Source: a virus
Strand: one strand, 5' to 3'
Virus record (IMG/VR): IMGVR_UViG_3300032236_000747
Span: 186,001-250,000 of that record
DNA: 64,000 bases
Translations under genes and position numbers: made by a program
Notes under the pieces: model-generated
The model's database searches: none
What the model was told of the DNA's origin: nothing
Seen by the model: the letters and a program-made list of their open reading frames with translations, nothing else
Shown: in pieces, positions 1 to 10,000 of the stretch
Layout: every line of letters starts with the position of its first letter
How positions within the stretch are numbered: position 1 is the stretch's first letter

Positions 1-2
1 TT

Positions 3-749
3 GTCTTAGCCTCAGGCAATGGAGCAAATATTGGATTATTCTTTAATGCCAATAGTGCTGTAAGTTTTGGTTCATCAACTGGTTTTGGTATTGCTGGTCA
101 ATCATTAATAAGTAACGGACCAAGCGCACCGCCAAGTTGGAGTTCTGCAGCCAGCGGTAGCTTAACCACTGGTACATTAAACATCAGTGAACAAACAGTT
201 ATAGCAACCACAAACACATTCAGCGTTGTTGGCGGATATGTTCCCGGACAAATACAGGTATTTGCCAACGGTATTTTACTAGGTTCAACTGATTATACAG
301 CGTCAATTAGTCCAACTGTTGTAACAAATAGATCTAGAAATCCAGGCGATGTCATGCGCTTCCAAGCATTGACAACAAACTTCTACAGCACTACAACATA
401 TGCTTATAGTGTAAAAGAAATAACTGCTAGCTCAAATAATCAAACGGTGTACACAGTAAGTGGCGGTTACAACACAGGAACTAGCCAAATATTCTTAAAT
501 GGTATTCAGCTACACAGCGCAGATTATACAGCAAATGATGGTTCTACCGTGGTATTAACTACTGGAACTGGTATTACCATAGGATCTATAGTGAGAGTTA
601 TCAGTTTTAATAGCTTTAACGTATCAGGCGCACTACCACTCAGCGGCGGAACTGTTAACGGGGTAGTTAATGTACAAGGTACAATCAGACAAAATAACGT
701 TCCTATCATAGCATTGAATGCTGCCATGAGCGTAGCACTGGGTGCGTAA
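3..749 (+). CDS. Tail-fibre-type structural protein, C-terminal part (5' cut by window edge)
   Basis: The reading frame is open from base 3 to a TAA at 747-749, so the gene begins before the window; an ATG at 354 is internal. About 248 residues are visible. The first ~50 contain the AVSFGS...G.AGQ.L...GPSAPP.W linker that recurs three times in the 2665-residue fibre further right, so this is a member of the same fibre family. Two tandem copies of a ~75-residue beta-rich unit follow (FSVVGGYVPGQIQVFANG and YTVSGGYNTGTSQIFLNG, each leading to an L...DYTA segment), a layout common at the C-termini of aquatic T4-like fibres. The last ~35 residues (LPLSGGTVNGVVNVQGTI) resemble fibre tips. Exact role (long fibre, short fibre or baseplate spike) cannot be told from the visible part. 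Confidence 0.75.
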   Translation, partial: VLASGNGANIGLFFNANSAVSFGSSTGFGIAGQSLISNGPSAPPSWSSAASGSLTTGTLNISEQTVIATTNTFSVVGGYVPGQIQVFANGILLGSTDYTASISPTVVTNRSRNPGDVMRFQALTTNFYSTTTYAYSVKEITASSNNQTVYTVSGGYNTGTSQIFLNGIQLHSADYTANDGSTVVLTTGTGITIGSIVRVISFNSFNVSGALPLSGGTVNGVVNVQGTIRQNNVPIIALNAAMSVALGA

Positions 750-754
750 ACAAC

Positions 755-774
755 ATAAATAGACAATATCGGAG
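755..774 (+). promoter_or_regulatory. T4-late-like promoter box plus Shine-Dalgarno
   Basis: ATAAATA at 755-761 matches the T4 late -10 box and is followed by GGAG at 771-774, 12 nt before the ATG at 787. The predicted start site falls near 767, giving a short leader with a ribosome binding site. Inferred by motif match only. Confidence 0.5.
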
Positions 775-786
775 ATCTAAGAACAA

Positions 787-3700
787 ATGGCCAAGCAACT
801 ACAACGGATTTATAGTTTCACCCCAGGAATAGCGGGTGCTGGAACGATTCAGATTCCCGGAAAAGTAGATTTAAATCAACTATTATTGATCACTAATGCT
901 ACGACTAACGGATTTTTATACAACTTCGCAGATCCCACATATGCAGGAACTACAATAACCTTTACTAGGGGTAATAGCACAGCTTTTCCGCAGACTGTTC
1001 AAAACACCGATGGTTATACAACCATCACCCTAGCTGTTGATACTAGTTCAATGTTGTCTAGCCACAACATTCAGATCTTTACAGAACGTCCTGAGATTAT
1101 CACACGCCCCTGGGCCATGGGCACAGACGCCTTTGAACGTACTCGTGTTGCAGCTCCACAGTCCATGCTTGACGCTGACTTTGAATATGGACTACAACCA
1201 ACCAAATGGCAACAGATTGAAACCATGCGTGGTTATCCTAGTATCTATGAAGTTCCGGGTACTGACCAGACTATTCTTAGTATTACCACTGACGCTAGCG
1301 GCGGCGGGGGTAATGATATACAAAGTTTGATTACAATTACCACTCAGTTCCCTCATAACCTAACGGTTGGTGGTGCTGTTACTGTTAATAATTTACAATC
1401 AACTATCACAGCATATGCTAGAGCACAAGGCAACTTTATTATCAATAGTACACCTAGTCCTAACACGTTGACCTACTATGCCAAGGGCAAGGTAGGTGTT
1501 AACAACGGTGATAGATTAGACAACGTCTACACTATTGTACGTAAAGGATTGTTCTACACTGGTTCTAGTATCGGAACTAGCACGTTTGTTACTGCTGGCA
1601 GTGGAGCAAGTACCACGGGTACAATAACCGTTACATTTGCTGCTAACCACGGATTAATACCTGGCGAAACGATTATCACTATTATTAACTCAGACAACGG
1701 CAGTAATAATCATAACCTATGTCAAGGTAGTTTTTACATTACATCAACACCTACTCCTACCACACTAACATATAATGCTCGCAACGTGGGTACTATTACC
1801 GGTACTCCTATCGGCGGAATATATGCTCGTCCTGATGCGTTCTTTGTACATAGACCCCTCGATGGCGGTGTTATGTTAGGCACAGGCGGTCCAAGTCATG
1901 GCTATCATGCGATACGTATGAGTAAGAAGTACATACGTTATCAGTCTGGTAAAGCAGTTAACTATAATACTGCGGCTCTGTTTGCTCCTAACTATGACCT
2001 ACGTGCTCTTACAGCTACCAATACCACAGTAGGATCTACTATCTATATTACCATGGATGACGTTGATCACGGACTACAAGCAGGCGCTGGTATATTAGTC
2101 AGCGGTGCAATAACATCTGGGTATAACGGATATTATGCGGTAAACTCCGTTATTGACGAACGTAACATTACAGTTATTAGTACAAGCACGCTAGGTTCTA
2201 CTTCCGCAGCTTTTGCTGCACCTGCTACACTACAACATATTTCGTGGCACGGAAGCACAATCCGTTCAGGAACATTTGATGATCAAAACGGAATGTACTG
2301 GCAGTTTGACGGTATACAGATGGCAATTGGTCAACGTAGTTCAACTTTCCAAACTGCGGGCACAGTTAACGTTGTTCCAGACAGCAACTTGGTCACAGGA
2401 AACAGCAGCAGATTTGATAGTCAAATGGCAGCAGGTGATCGTGTTGTTATCAAAGGTATGACGCATGTTATCACTGCTATTTCTAGCGCAACTTGGATGT
2501 ATGTAAATCCTGACTATCGAGGAACCACAGCGTCTGGTGGTGTTAAGATGGTTAAAGTAACCGACAAAGTAGTCCCTCAAAGCCAGTGGAACGTGGACCG
2601 CTGTGACGGTACCAATGGTCCATTTAATCCTAGCGGATACTATCTACAACCTAACAGATTACAGATGATCGGCTTACAGTGGACATGGTACGGAGCTGGA
2701 TTTATTGATTGGATGCTACGTGGCCCAGACGGTAACTATATGACAGTTCATCGTATGAAGAACTCGAACATAAACACAGAAGCTTATATGCGTTCTGGTA
2801 ATCAACCTGTTCGTTACGAAGTTCAAAATGAAGGTGCACGCAGTACATTGAACACCGACCTCAGCACAGTTGGCACAGTAATGACTGTTACGGATATTAC
2901 CTATTTCCCAAGCACAGGCACTGTTTACATCGACAACGAACTTATTAACTTCAGTGGTAAGACTGGTACAACTGGTATAGGTCAACTAACCGGACTAACA
3001 AGAACAGGTAACTTAACTTACTTTGCCGGCGGCGCAACACGTACATTTACTGCTACTAACATAGCACAAACACACGCAACAGGCGTTGGGGTTGTATTGA
3101 TAAGTCAAACATCTAGCCCAAGTATTAGTCACTGGGGTAGTGCATTCTTAACAGACGGTGGCTTTGATCAAGACCGTGGATATATCTTTAACTATCAAGC
3201 TAACAATATTACTATTTCAACCAAGAAATCTACAGCGTTTGCTATTCGACTAGCACCAAGTGTTAGTAACGCGGTTACTGGCGACCTAGGGGTTCGTGAC
3301 CTGATTAACAGAGCGCAGTTGTTGCTGCAAGGTCTTGAAAACACAGCAGGTGGATCAACACAGACCAACCAGGCTATTGTTATTGAAGGCGTATTGAATC
3401 CTAGTAACTTCCCATCTAACCCAGCAAGTATTACCTGGTATAACCTACAAGGTAGTGTAAGCGGTGGTAACTTGTTAGGTTCAGGTCAGCCAAGTTTTAC
3501 ACAGATTTCTCCAGGTTCGTATATTAACTTTGACGGAACTGCTACATACACAACTACGGCTGCTCAAACAATTGCTGCAGGTAGTGTAAATATACAAGTT
3601 AACTCAACTGCTACCATGCAGGTTGGAGATGCTGTAGTTTCTCCAGCTACTACTTTTGTTTCTATACCGGGAAATACCTTAATATCTAGCATTGGTAACG

Positions 3701-3993
3701 GTGTAATATCCATTACTAACCCGCTAGTTGGTACACTACCCAGCGGGTCGACACTTAACTTCTATCGTAATCAATGGGCTGTACCGGGCGAAACTATTTT
3801 CTCAACAGTTTCTAACCCAGGTTCAAAGGATATATTAGACTTATCACCGTTGAAAGAACTTACAAATACTCCGCTAGGTGGAAGAGGAACATATCCAAAC
3901 GGTCCAGATACCTTGTTTATTAACGTCTATCTAACCCAAGGTAATCCGATTTTGACTAACTTAGTACTACGTTGGGGTGAAGCTCAGGCTTAA
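787..3993 (+). CDS. Large virion structural protein, paralogue A (DFEYGLQPTKW family)
   Basis: A 1068-residue beta-rich protein of the large structural family found beside fibre genes in aquatic T4-like phages. The N-terminus (MAKQLQRIYSFTPG...LNQLLLITNAT) and a block around residues 129-142 (DADFEYGLQPTKW) are shared with the 945-residue protein at 12082-14919; both also share a central WYGAG...MRSGN.V.RYE block (about residues 625-680) and end in W.EAQA. Between these lie several Ig-like or beta-sandwich repeats with the pattern T...HGL..G....I. The role is probably a baseplate or fibre-attachment component, judged by family and by its place next to the giant fibre; no enzymatic motif is visible. 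It starts at an ATG preceded by GGAG and a late-type box. Confidence 0.72.
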   Translation: MAKQLQRIYSFTPGIAGAGTIQIPGKVDLNQLLLITNATTNGFLYNFADPTYAGTTITFTRGNSTAFPQTVQNTDGYTTITLAVDTSSMLSSHNIQIFTERPEIITRPWAMGTDAFERTRVAAPQSMLDADFEYGLQPTKWQQIETMRGYPSIYEVPGTDQTILSITTDASGGGGNDIQSLITITTQFPHNLTVGGAVTVNNLQSTITAYARAQGNFIINSTPSPNTLTYYAKGKVGVNNGDRLDNVYTIVRKGLFYTGSSIGTSTFVTAGSGASTTGTITVTFAANHGLIPGETIITIINSDNGSNNHNLCQGSFYITSTPTPTTLTYNARNVGTITGTPIGGIYARPDAFFVHRPLDGGVMLGTGGPSHGYHAIRMSKKYIRYQSGKAVNYNTAALFAPNYDLRALTATNTTVGSTIYITMDDVDHGLQAGAGILVSGAITSGYNGYYAVNSVIDERNITVISTSTLGSTSAAFAAPATLQHISWHGSTIRSGTFDDQNGMYWQFDGIQMAIGQRSSTFQTAGTVNVVPDSNLVTGNSSRFDSQMAAGDRVVIKGMTHVITAISSATWMYVNPDYRGTTASGGVKMVKVTDKVVPQSQWNVDRCDGTNGPFNPSGYYLQPNRLQMIGLQWTWYGAGFIDWMLRGPDGNYMTVHRMKNSNINTEAYMRSGNQPVRYEVQNEGARSTLNTDLSTVGTVMTVTDITYFPSTGTVYIDNELINFSGKTGTTGIGQLTGLTRTGNLTYFAGGATRTFTATNIAQTHATGVGVVLISQTSSPSISHWGSAFLTDGGFDQDRGYIFNYQANNITISTKKSTAFAIRLAPSVSNAVTGDLGVRDLINRAQLLLQGLENTAGGSTQTNQAIVIEGVLNPSNFPSNPASITWYNLQGSVSGGNLLGSGQPSFTQISPGSYINFDGTATYTTTAAQTIAAGSVNIQVNSTATMQVGDAVVSPATTFVSIPGNTLISSIGNGVISITNPLVGTLPSGSTLNFYRNQWAVPGETIFSTVSNPGSKDILDLSPLKELTNTPLGGRGTYPNGPDTLFINVYLTQGNPILTNLVLRWGEAQA

Positions 3994-4007
3994 TCTTTTT
4001 TAAATAC

Positions 4008-4030
4008 AAGCCCGCAACCTGCGGGCTTTC
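4008..4030 (+). terminator. Hairpin after structural paralogue A
   Basis: AAGCCCGC-AACCT-GCGGGCTT forms an 8-bp stem with a 5-nt loop, followed by a pyrimidine run TCCCTT. It lies 15 nt after the preceding stop codon. The U-tract is weak, so it may act as a processing or partial termination site. Confidence 0.6.
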
Positions 4031-4077
4031 CCTTGAACATATTTAGGTAAATACAAATACTTGGATATATATTACAC

Positions 4078-7000
4078 ATGTCAATAGCAGAAAGCCTAAG
4101 TTTTTTCCTCTCAACCGCAACTACTACTGCGACCATATTCACCTATTCTCCGGAAAGCATTCTTAACCCTGCTGCGAGTACTAGTACCAATACAGGTGCT
4201 CTAACTGTAGTAGGCGGTGTTGGTGTAGGCGGCAGCATTTATGCGGGAAACATTTACAGTAATGGTACATTAATTACTTCCGGTGGTAGCGGAACTACTG
4301 CTACTAACACAGCCAGCGGATTGTTAATAGGTTATACAAATACTGCAACTTATAACGCAGGCTTAGGTTATCAGTCGGGTAACTTGACCATGACTGGCGC
4401 TAATAACCTGGCTATTGGTCGGTGTGCTCTATGCATTAATACTACTGGCACTAATAATACTGCTTTAGGATATGGCGCATTATATTGTAATACATACGGC
4501 AACAATAATTTTGCTATAGGTTATAATGTCCTTAAGTGTAATACTACTGGTTTTAATAATATCGCAATTGGCTGTAATGCTCTATGCGGTAATACCACAG
4601 GACAAATGAACATTGCCTTTGGTACTTGTGCCGGCGGAAGTGGAAGCTACAATTTTGCCGCAGGTTGTAATGCAATGTATAGCGCCAACGGTAACAGTAA
4701 TATTGGTATTGGACCTTTTGCACTAACAATTGTTTCGGGAAGCTATAATGTAGCACTCGGTCCTTATACTATGCAAAGTGCTTCTAGCGCCTGTAATAAC
4801 TTTGCAGCAGGGTTTCGCTCACAACAATGTGTAACCACTGGTTGCAATAACTTTTCACAAGGCTTATGTGCTCTCTACGGTAATACTACCGGTTGCAATA
4901 ACTTTGCTGTAGGTTATCAATCTATGGGATGTACTAACGGCGGTAGCAATAATATAGCTATTGGACAATGTACTTTACGTGCCAACATTACCGGCTCTTT
5001 TAATATTGCATTAGGATGTGGTGCTCTTCAATCTAATACAGCCAGTAATAATATTGCTGTAGGCTATCAAACATTGTATTGTAACACAGCCGGAACCTAT
5101 AATATTGCGCTAGGTTATAACGTATTATACAATAACAGTGTAGGTTGTGGAAACTTTGCAGGTGGCACTTCGGCTCTTTACAGTAATACTACCGGTTGCA
5201 ATAACTTTGCTGTTGGAAACTTATCACAGTATTCTAGCACTGTTGGATGTAATAATATTTCTGTTGGATTTGATTCTCTTTTTTCTAATATCAGCGGTTC
5301 TAATAATATTGCGCTTGGTTATTTTACTTTATTTTGCAGTACAGCATCTAACAATATTGCTATTGGTGGCTCATCTCTAAGATACGCTAGCTACGGTGCA
5401 AATAATATTGCACTAGGTTGTAACACATTATATTGTAATTCTACGGGTTGTAATAACCTTGCTCTAGGTATATGTGCTCTTTATTGCAATACCGGTAGCA
5501 ACAACATAGCACTAGGTACTAGTGCAGGTTCTTCCCTTGCTATTGCCTGCAACAATGTAATCATAGGTGGCTATGGTGCTGTTAACTTTGCTAACAGCAA
5601 CAGTAACATCATCTTAGCCACAGGCGCAGGAGTAGTTCAACAACTACATAATGCCCAGGGTGCTGTTAGCTTTGGTTCAACAAGCTCATTTGGTGCAGCC
5701 GGCCAGGTACTATTAAGTAATGGTCCAAGTGCTCCTCCTACATGGGTTAATACTAGTTCGCTTGGATTAGGTGGTGGCGGCGGAGGTGCTGGCGCAAGTT
5801 TAAACACTTACTGCTCATTGATTATTCAAGGCGCAACTGCTGGTTCAAGCACAGGTCTAAATAACTTTGCCGTTGGATGTTGCGCATTATTTGCCAATAC
5901 TACTGGTGTTAATAATGTAGCGTTAGGTATATATACTCTTAAACTTAACACCTACGGTAGTAATAACTTTGCTGCTGGCTGCGTAGCTCTATGCGCAAAC
6001 ACCAGCGGATGCCATAACGTTGCGATTGGTTTTGGCGCACTAACTGCAAACTTAACTGGTTCCAATAATACAGCGATTGGGTGCGGTGCTCTTAGAAGTA
6101 ACACTTCCGCATGCCATAATACTGCTATTGGCTGTCAAGCTCTTGCTTGTAATACCATTGGTGGTAATAACACCGCTATAGGTGCCACAGCACTCAAATG
6201 TACTTCAACTGGTTGTAACAATATTGGTATAGGCTATGCTGCCCTAACATCTAATGTTACTGGTTGCAGTAATATAGGTATGGGATACGGTGCCCTTTAC
6301 AGCAATATTACTGGCAGTCAAAACATTGCTCTCGGTCAAAGTACCTTATGTTGTAGCCTTACTGGAAATAATAATACCGCGATTGGTCAGAATGCTGGCT
6401 GCGCTATTATAGGCGGTTCAAATAACACTATTATAGGTGGTTATGGTGCTGTTAACTTTGCTAACAGCAATAGTAATATTATTATAGCCACCGGTACAGG
6501 TACAGTTCAACAACTACATAATGCCCAGGGTGCTGTTAGCTTTGGTTCAACAAGCTCATTCGGTACTGCTGGTCAAGTATTATGTAGTCAAGGACCTAGT
6601 TTACCACCTGTGTGGGCTACAGTAAGTGCCGGCGGAGGTAGTTCGGCAACTTCTATCAGTTTAGGCACAGTATATGCATATACTCCGTCTGCTCTTGGTA
6701 ACTCAAATCTAGGATACCTAGCTGGCAACTCAACAATGACCGGATGTAATAACATCAGCATTGGATGTTGTGCTAACTGTTCTTTAACTTCAGCGTGCCA
6801 TACTATTGCTATTGGCGGTTACGCACTAAAATCTGGAACTACCGGCTATGGTAATATAGCAATTGGTTACAGTTCTGGATGTTTAACCAACGGCGGTCTT
6901 AACAACGTTGCAGTTGGTGCGTGTGCGCTGAGATGCAATATTACTGGTAATCAATCTATTGCGATTGGCGGCGGCGCACTAAACTGTAGTACTGCTAACT

Positions 7001-10000
7001 ATAACGTTGCAGTTGGTAGTTGTGCTGCCACAAACACAACAGGTGCTAATAATACCGCAATAGGTCACTCTGCCCTAAGTCAAAGTGCTACTAGCTGTTC
7101 TGCTGTTGCTGTTGGATTCTGTGCGTCATACGCAAACTTTTTATTCAGGGGTGTGGCCATTGGTGCTTACGCAATGGCTCAGGGCGTAGGTAGAAGTTTT
7201 AACAACGTGGCTATTGGCTACGGTGCTATGTGTAATAACACAACTGGTAGTCAAAATACTGCCCTCGGCACACGAGCGCTAGCTGCTAATACCTGTGGTT
7301 GCGGTAACTTTGCCACTGGTTACCAAGCATTAGTTTCTAATACCTACGGTAATAATAATATAGCATTTGGTTACGGTGCTGTGTGTAGCAACACTTCGGG
7401 ATGTAATAACATAGGTGTCGGTGTTTGTTCGTTATACCTTAGCCTCACAGGAAATAATAACATCGCCCTAGGTGCATGTTCGGGAAACTGTATTACTACA
7501 GGTAGTAATAACGTTATTGTCGGTAGCTATGGTGCAGCTAACTTTGCTAATAGTAATAGTAATATTATCTTAGCCACTGGTGCTGGTGTAGTTCAACAAC
7601 TGTTTAACGCCACTGGTGCTGTCAGTTTCGGTTCAACAAGTTCATTTGGTACTGCTGGTCAAGTATTAAGCAGTCAAGGACCTGGATTACCTCCTGCCTG
7701 GGCCGCAGCAAGTGGCGGTAGTGCTATTCCTATTGCTACAGCAACTACACTAGGTCTTGTCTACGCATTTACAACTGCTACTTGTTTTAATACAAGTCTA
7801 GGATACAGTGCTGGTAATAATACAATGACCGGTACCTATAATGTAGCCATAGGTTATCGAGCTCTTATTGCTAACACTACAGGTTGCGGAAACATTGCAG
7901 CTGGTTATCAAGCACTATGTACTAATACCATCGGTGGTAATAATATTGCTTTTGGCGGACGTGCCCTTCAATGTAACCTTACAGGTAACTATAATATTGC
8001 GTTAGGATACGGTGCGTTACTTCAAAATACCTGCGGTGTTCAAAATATTGCGATTGGTCAAAGTGCTCTTAACACAAATCAACTAGGTTGTAGTAATATA
8101 GCGTTAGGCTGCAGGGCACTGGGATTTAGCACAACAAGTTTTAATATTGCAATCGGATCATTCTCGCTTGCTTGTAATATTACTGGTAGTTGTAATGTTG
8201 GTATTGGATATGGTACATTATACGGTAATCTTGCTGGAAATGGTAACTTTGCCGCAGGATATAAGGCCTTGTATGCTAACACCGTTGGTAACTATAACGT
8301 AGCTATTGGTTTTTGTGCATTAAAAGTTAATACCTCAGGCGCCAATAATACCGCAATAGGACTTTACGCACTTACATGCAATACCACTGGTTGTTCTAAT
8401 ATAGCTATTGGTCCGTATGCTCTTTATTGTAATATTACAGGCAGTCAGAATATTTCCATTGGATGTTGCGCACTTTTATGTAACTCTGGTGGTTCCTCTA
8501 ATATTGCTATAGGTGTACTTGCTCTTTACTGTAATACAACTGGTCTTGCTAATATTGCTATAGGATGCGGTGCTCTTAGGTCTAACTCAGCCGGCCAAAA
8601 CAATATTGCGTTGGGATCAGCTAGCCTTTACGGAAATACTTTTGGTACTAATAATATTGCGTTTGGCAATAGGGCATTAAACATTAATACCTATGGATGT
8701 GGTAATATTGCCATGGGTGCGTGTTCACTTCGTTGTAACATTACTGGAACAAATAACATTGCCCAAGGTTGCGGTACACTTTTCTGCAATACCTGCGGAT
8801 GTGGTAATATTGCCCAGGGATATAGTGCGCTTCGTTGCAATACTTACGGCAATCATAATACTGCCGTAGGTTATGCTGCTCTTAATAATAACTCTACCGG
8901 TAATAATAATATTGCCTTTGGTTATTGTGCACTTTACGGAAATAGCACCGGATCTAATAACTTTGCTGCGGGTTGTTTATCTCTTTTCTGTAACTCCAGC
9001 GGTCAAAACAATATTGCCGTTGGATTTTGTACTCTTTTCTGTAATGTCAGTGGTAACTGTAACATTGCGCTAGGTTATACTGCTCTTCGAAATAATCAAG
9101 GCGGCACTAATAATACAGCTATTGGCTCTGGCGCATTATCTAATAACACTATAGGCAATGAGAACGTGGCCTTTGGCTGGATGGCAATGGGTTGTAATGT
9201 TCTTGGCACAGGTAACATTGCTCTTGGTTCTTGTGCTATTGGATTAGGAACAGCTGGCTGTCAAAATATTGCTATGGGGCAAGCTGCATTATATTACAAT
9301 CTTTGCGGAGGCTACAATATAGCGGTTGGGCAAGCTTCTTTAAGATGCAATACCTATGGAAATCATAACGTGGCCTTAGGCTACGGAACTATGACTATTG
9401 GTACATGTGGTAACTGTAACGTTGCTATTGGTCGCTGTGCTTTATCAACTAACACTTGCGGAAGTTCTAACGTAGCAGTAGGAGCCGGCGCATTACTTGC
9501 TTCTCCGTGTTCGTTTGGTAACATAGCAGTAGGATATAACGCAGCATATTGCCAAGGTTCTATAGGTAACGTGGCCATGGGCTACGGTGCTATGCAATAC
9601 GGCATTTGTGGTTGTCAAAATATTGCCATCGGCTTTGCAGCAATGAAACAGTGCGCTACATCGGGATATGCACCGATTAACGGAAATCAATGTATTATAA
9701 ATCCCGGATCTGGTTGGACTGCGTATGCCATGAATCCTAGCACAGTGCTGGTAGCAAACTATGGAGGTTTCCAGCCTTCAATATGTAATGTTCTAGTAAG
9801 TATTGATCCGTTCGGATCACTGATGCAGGTATGTTCTCCGGTACCGTTAGTTGCAGGGTGTTTTTACTTTGTACAAGGCAATCCTTGTATTGGATACGGT
9901 AGCACTGCTAATATATGTGCTTCGTATGGGTTTGCTTCATCGCCAAGACACGGCGGATGTCTTAACATAGCAATAGGAACATGCAGTATGATGGCAGTCG

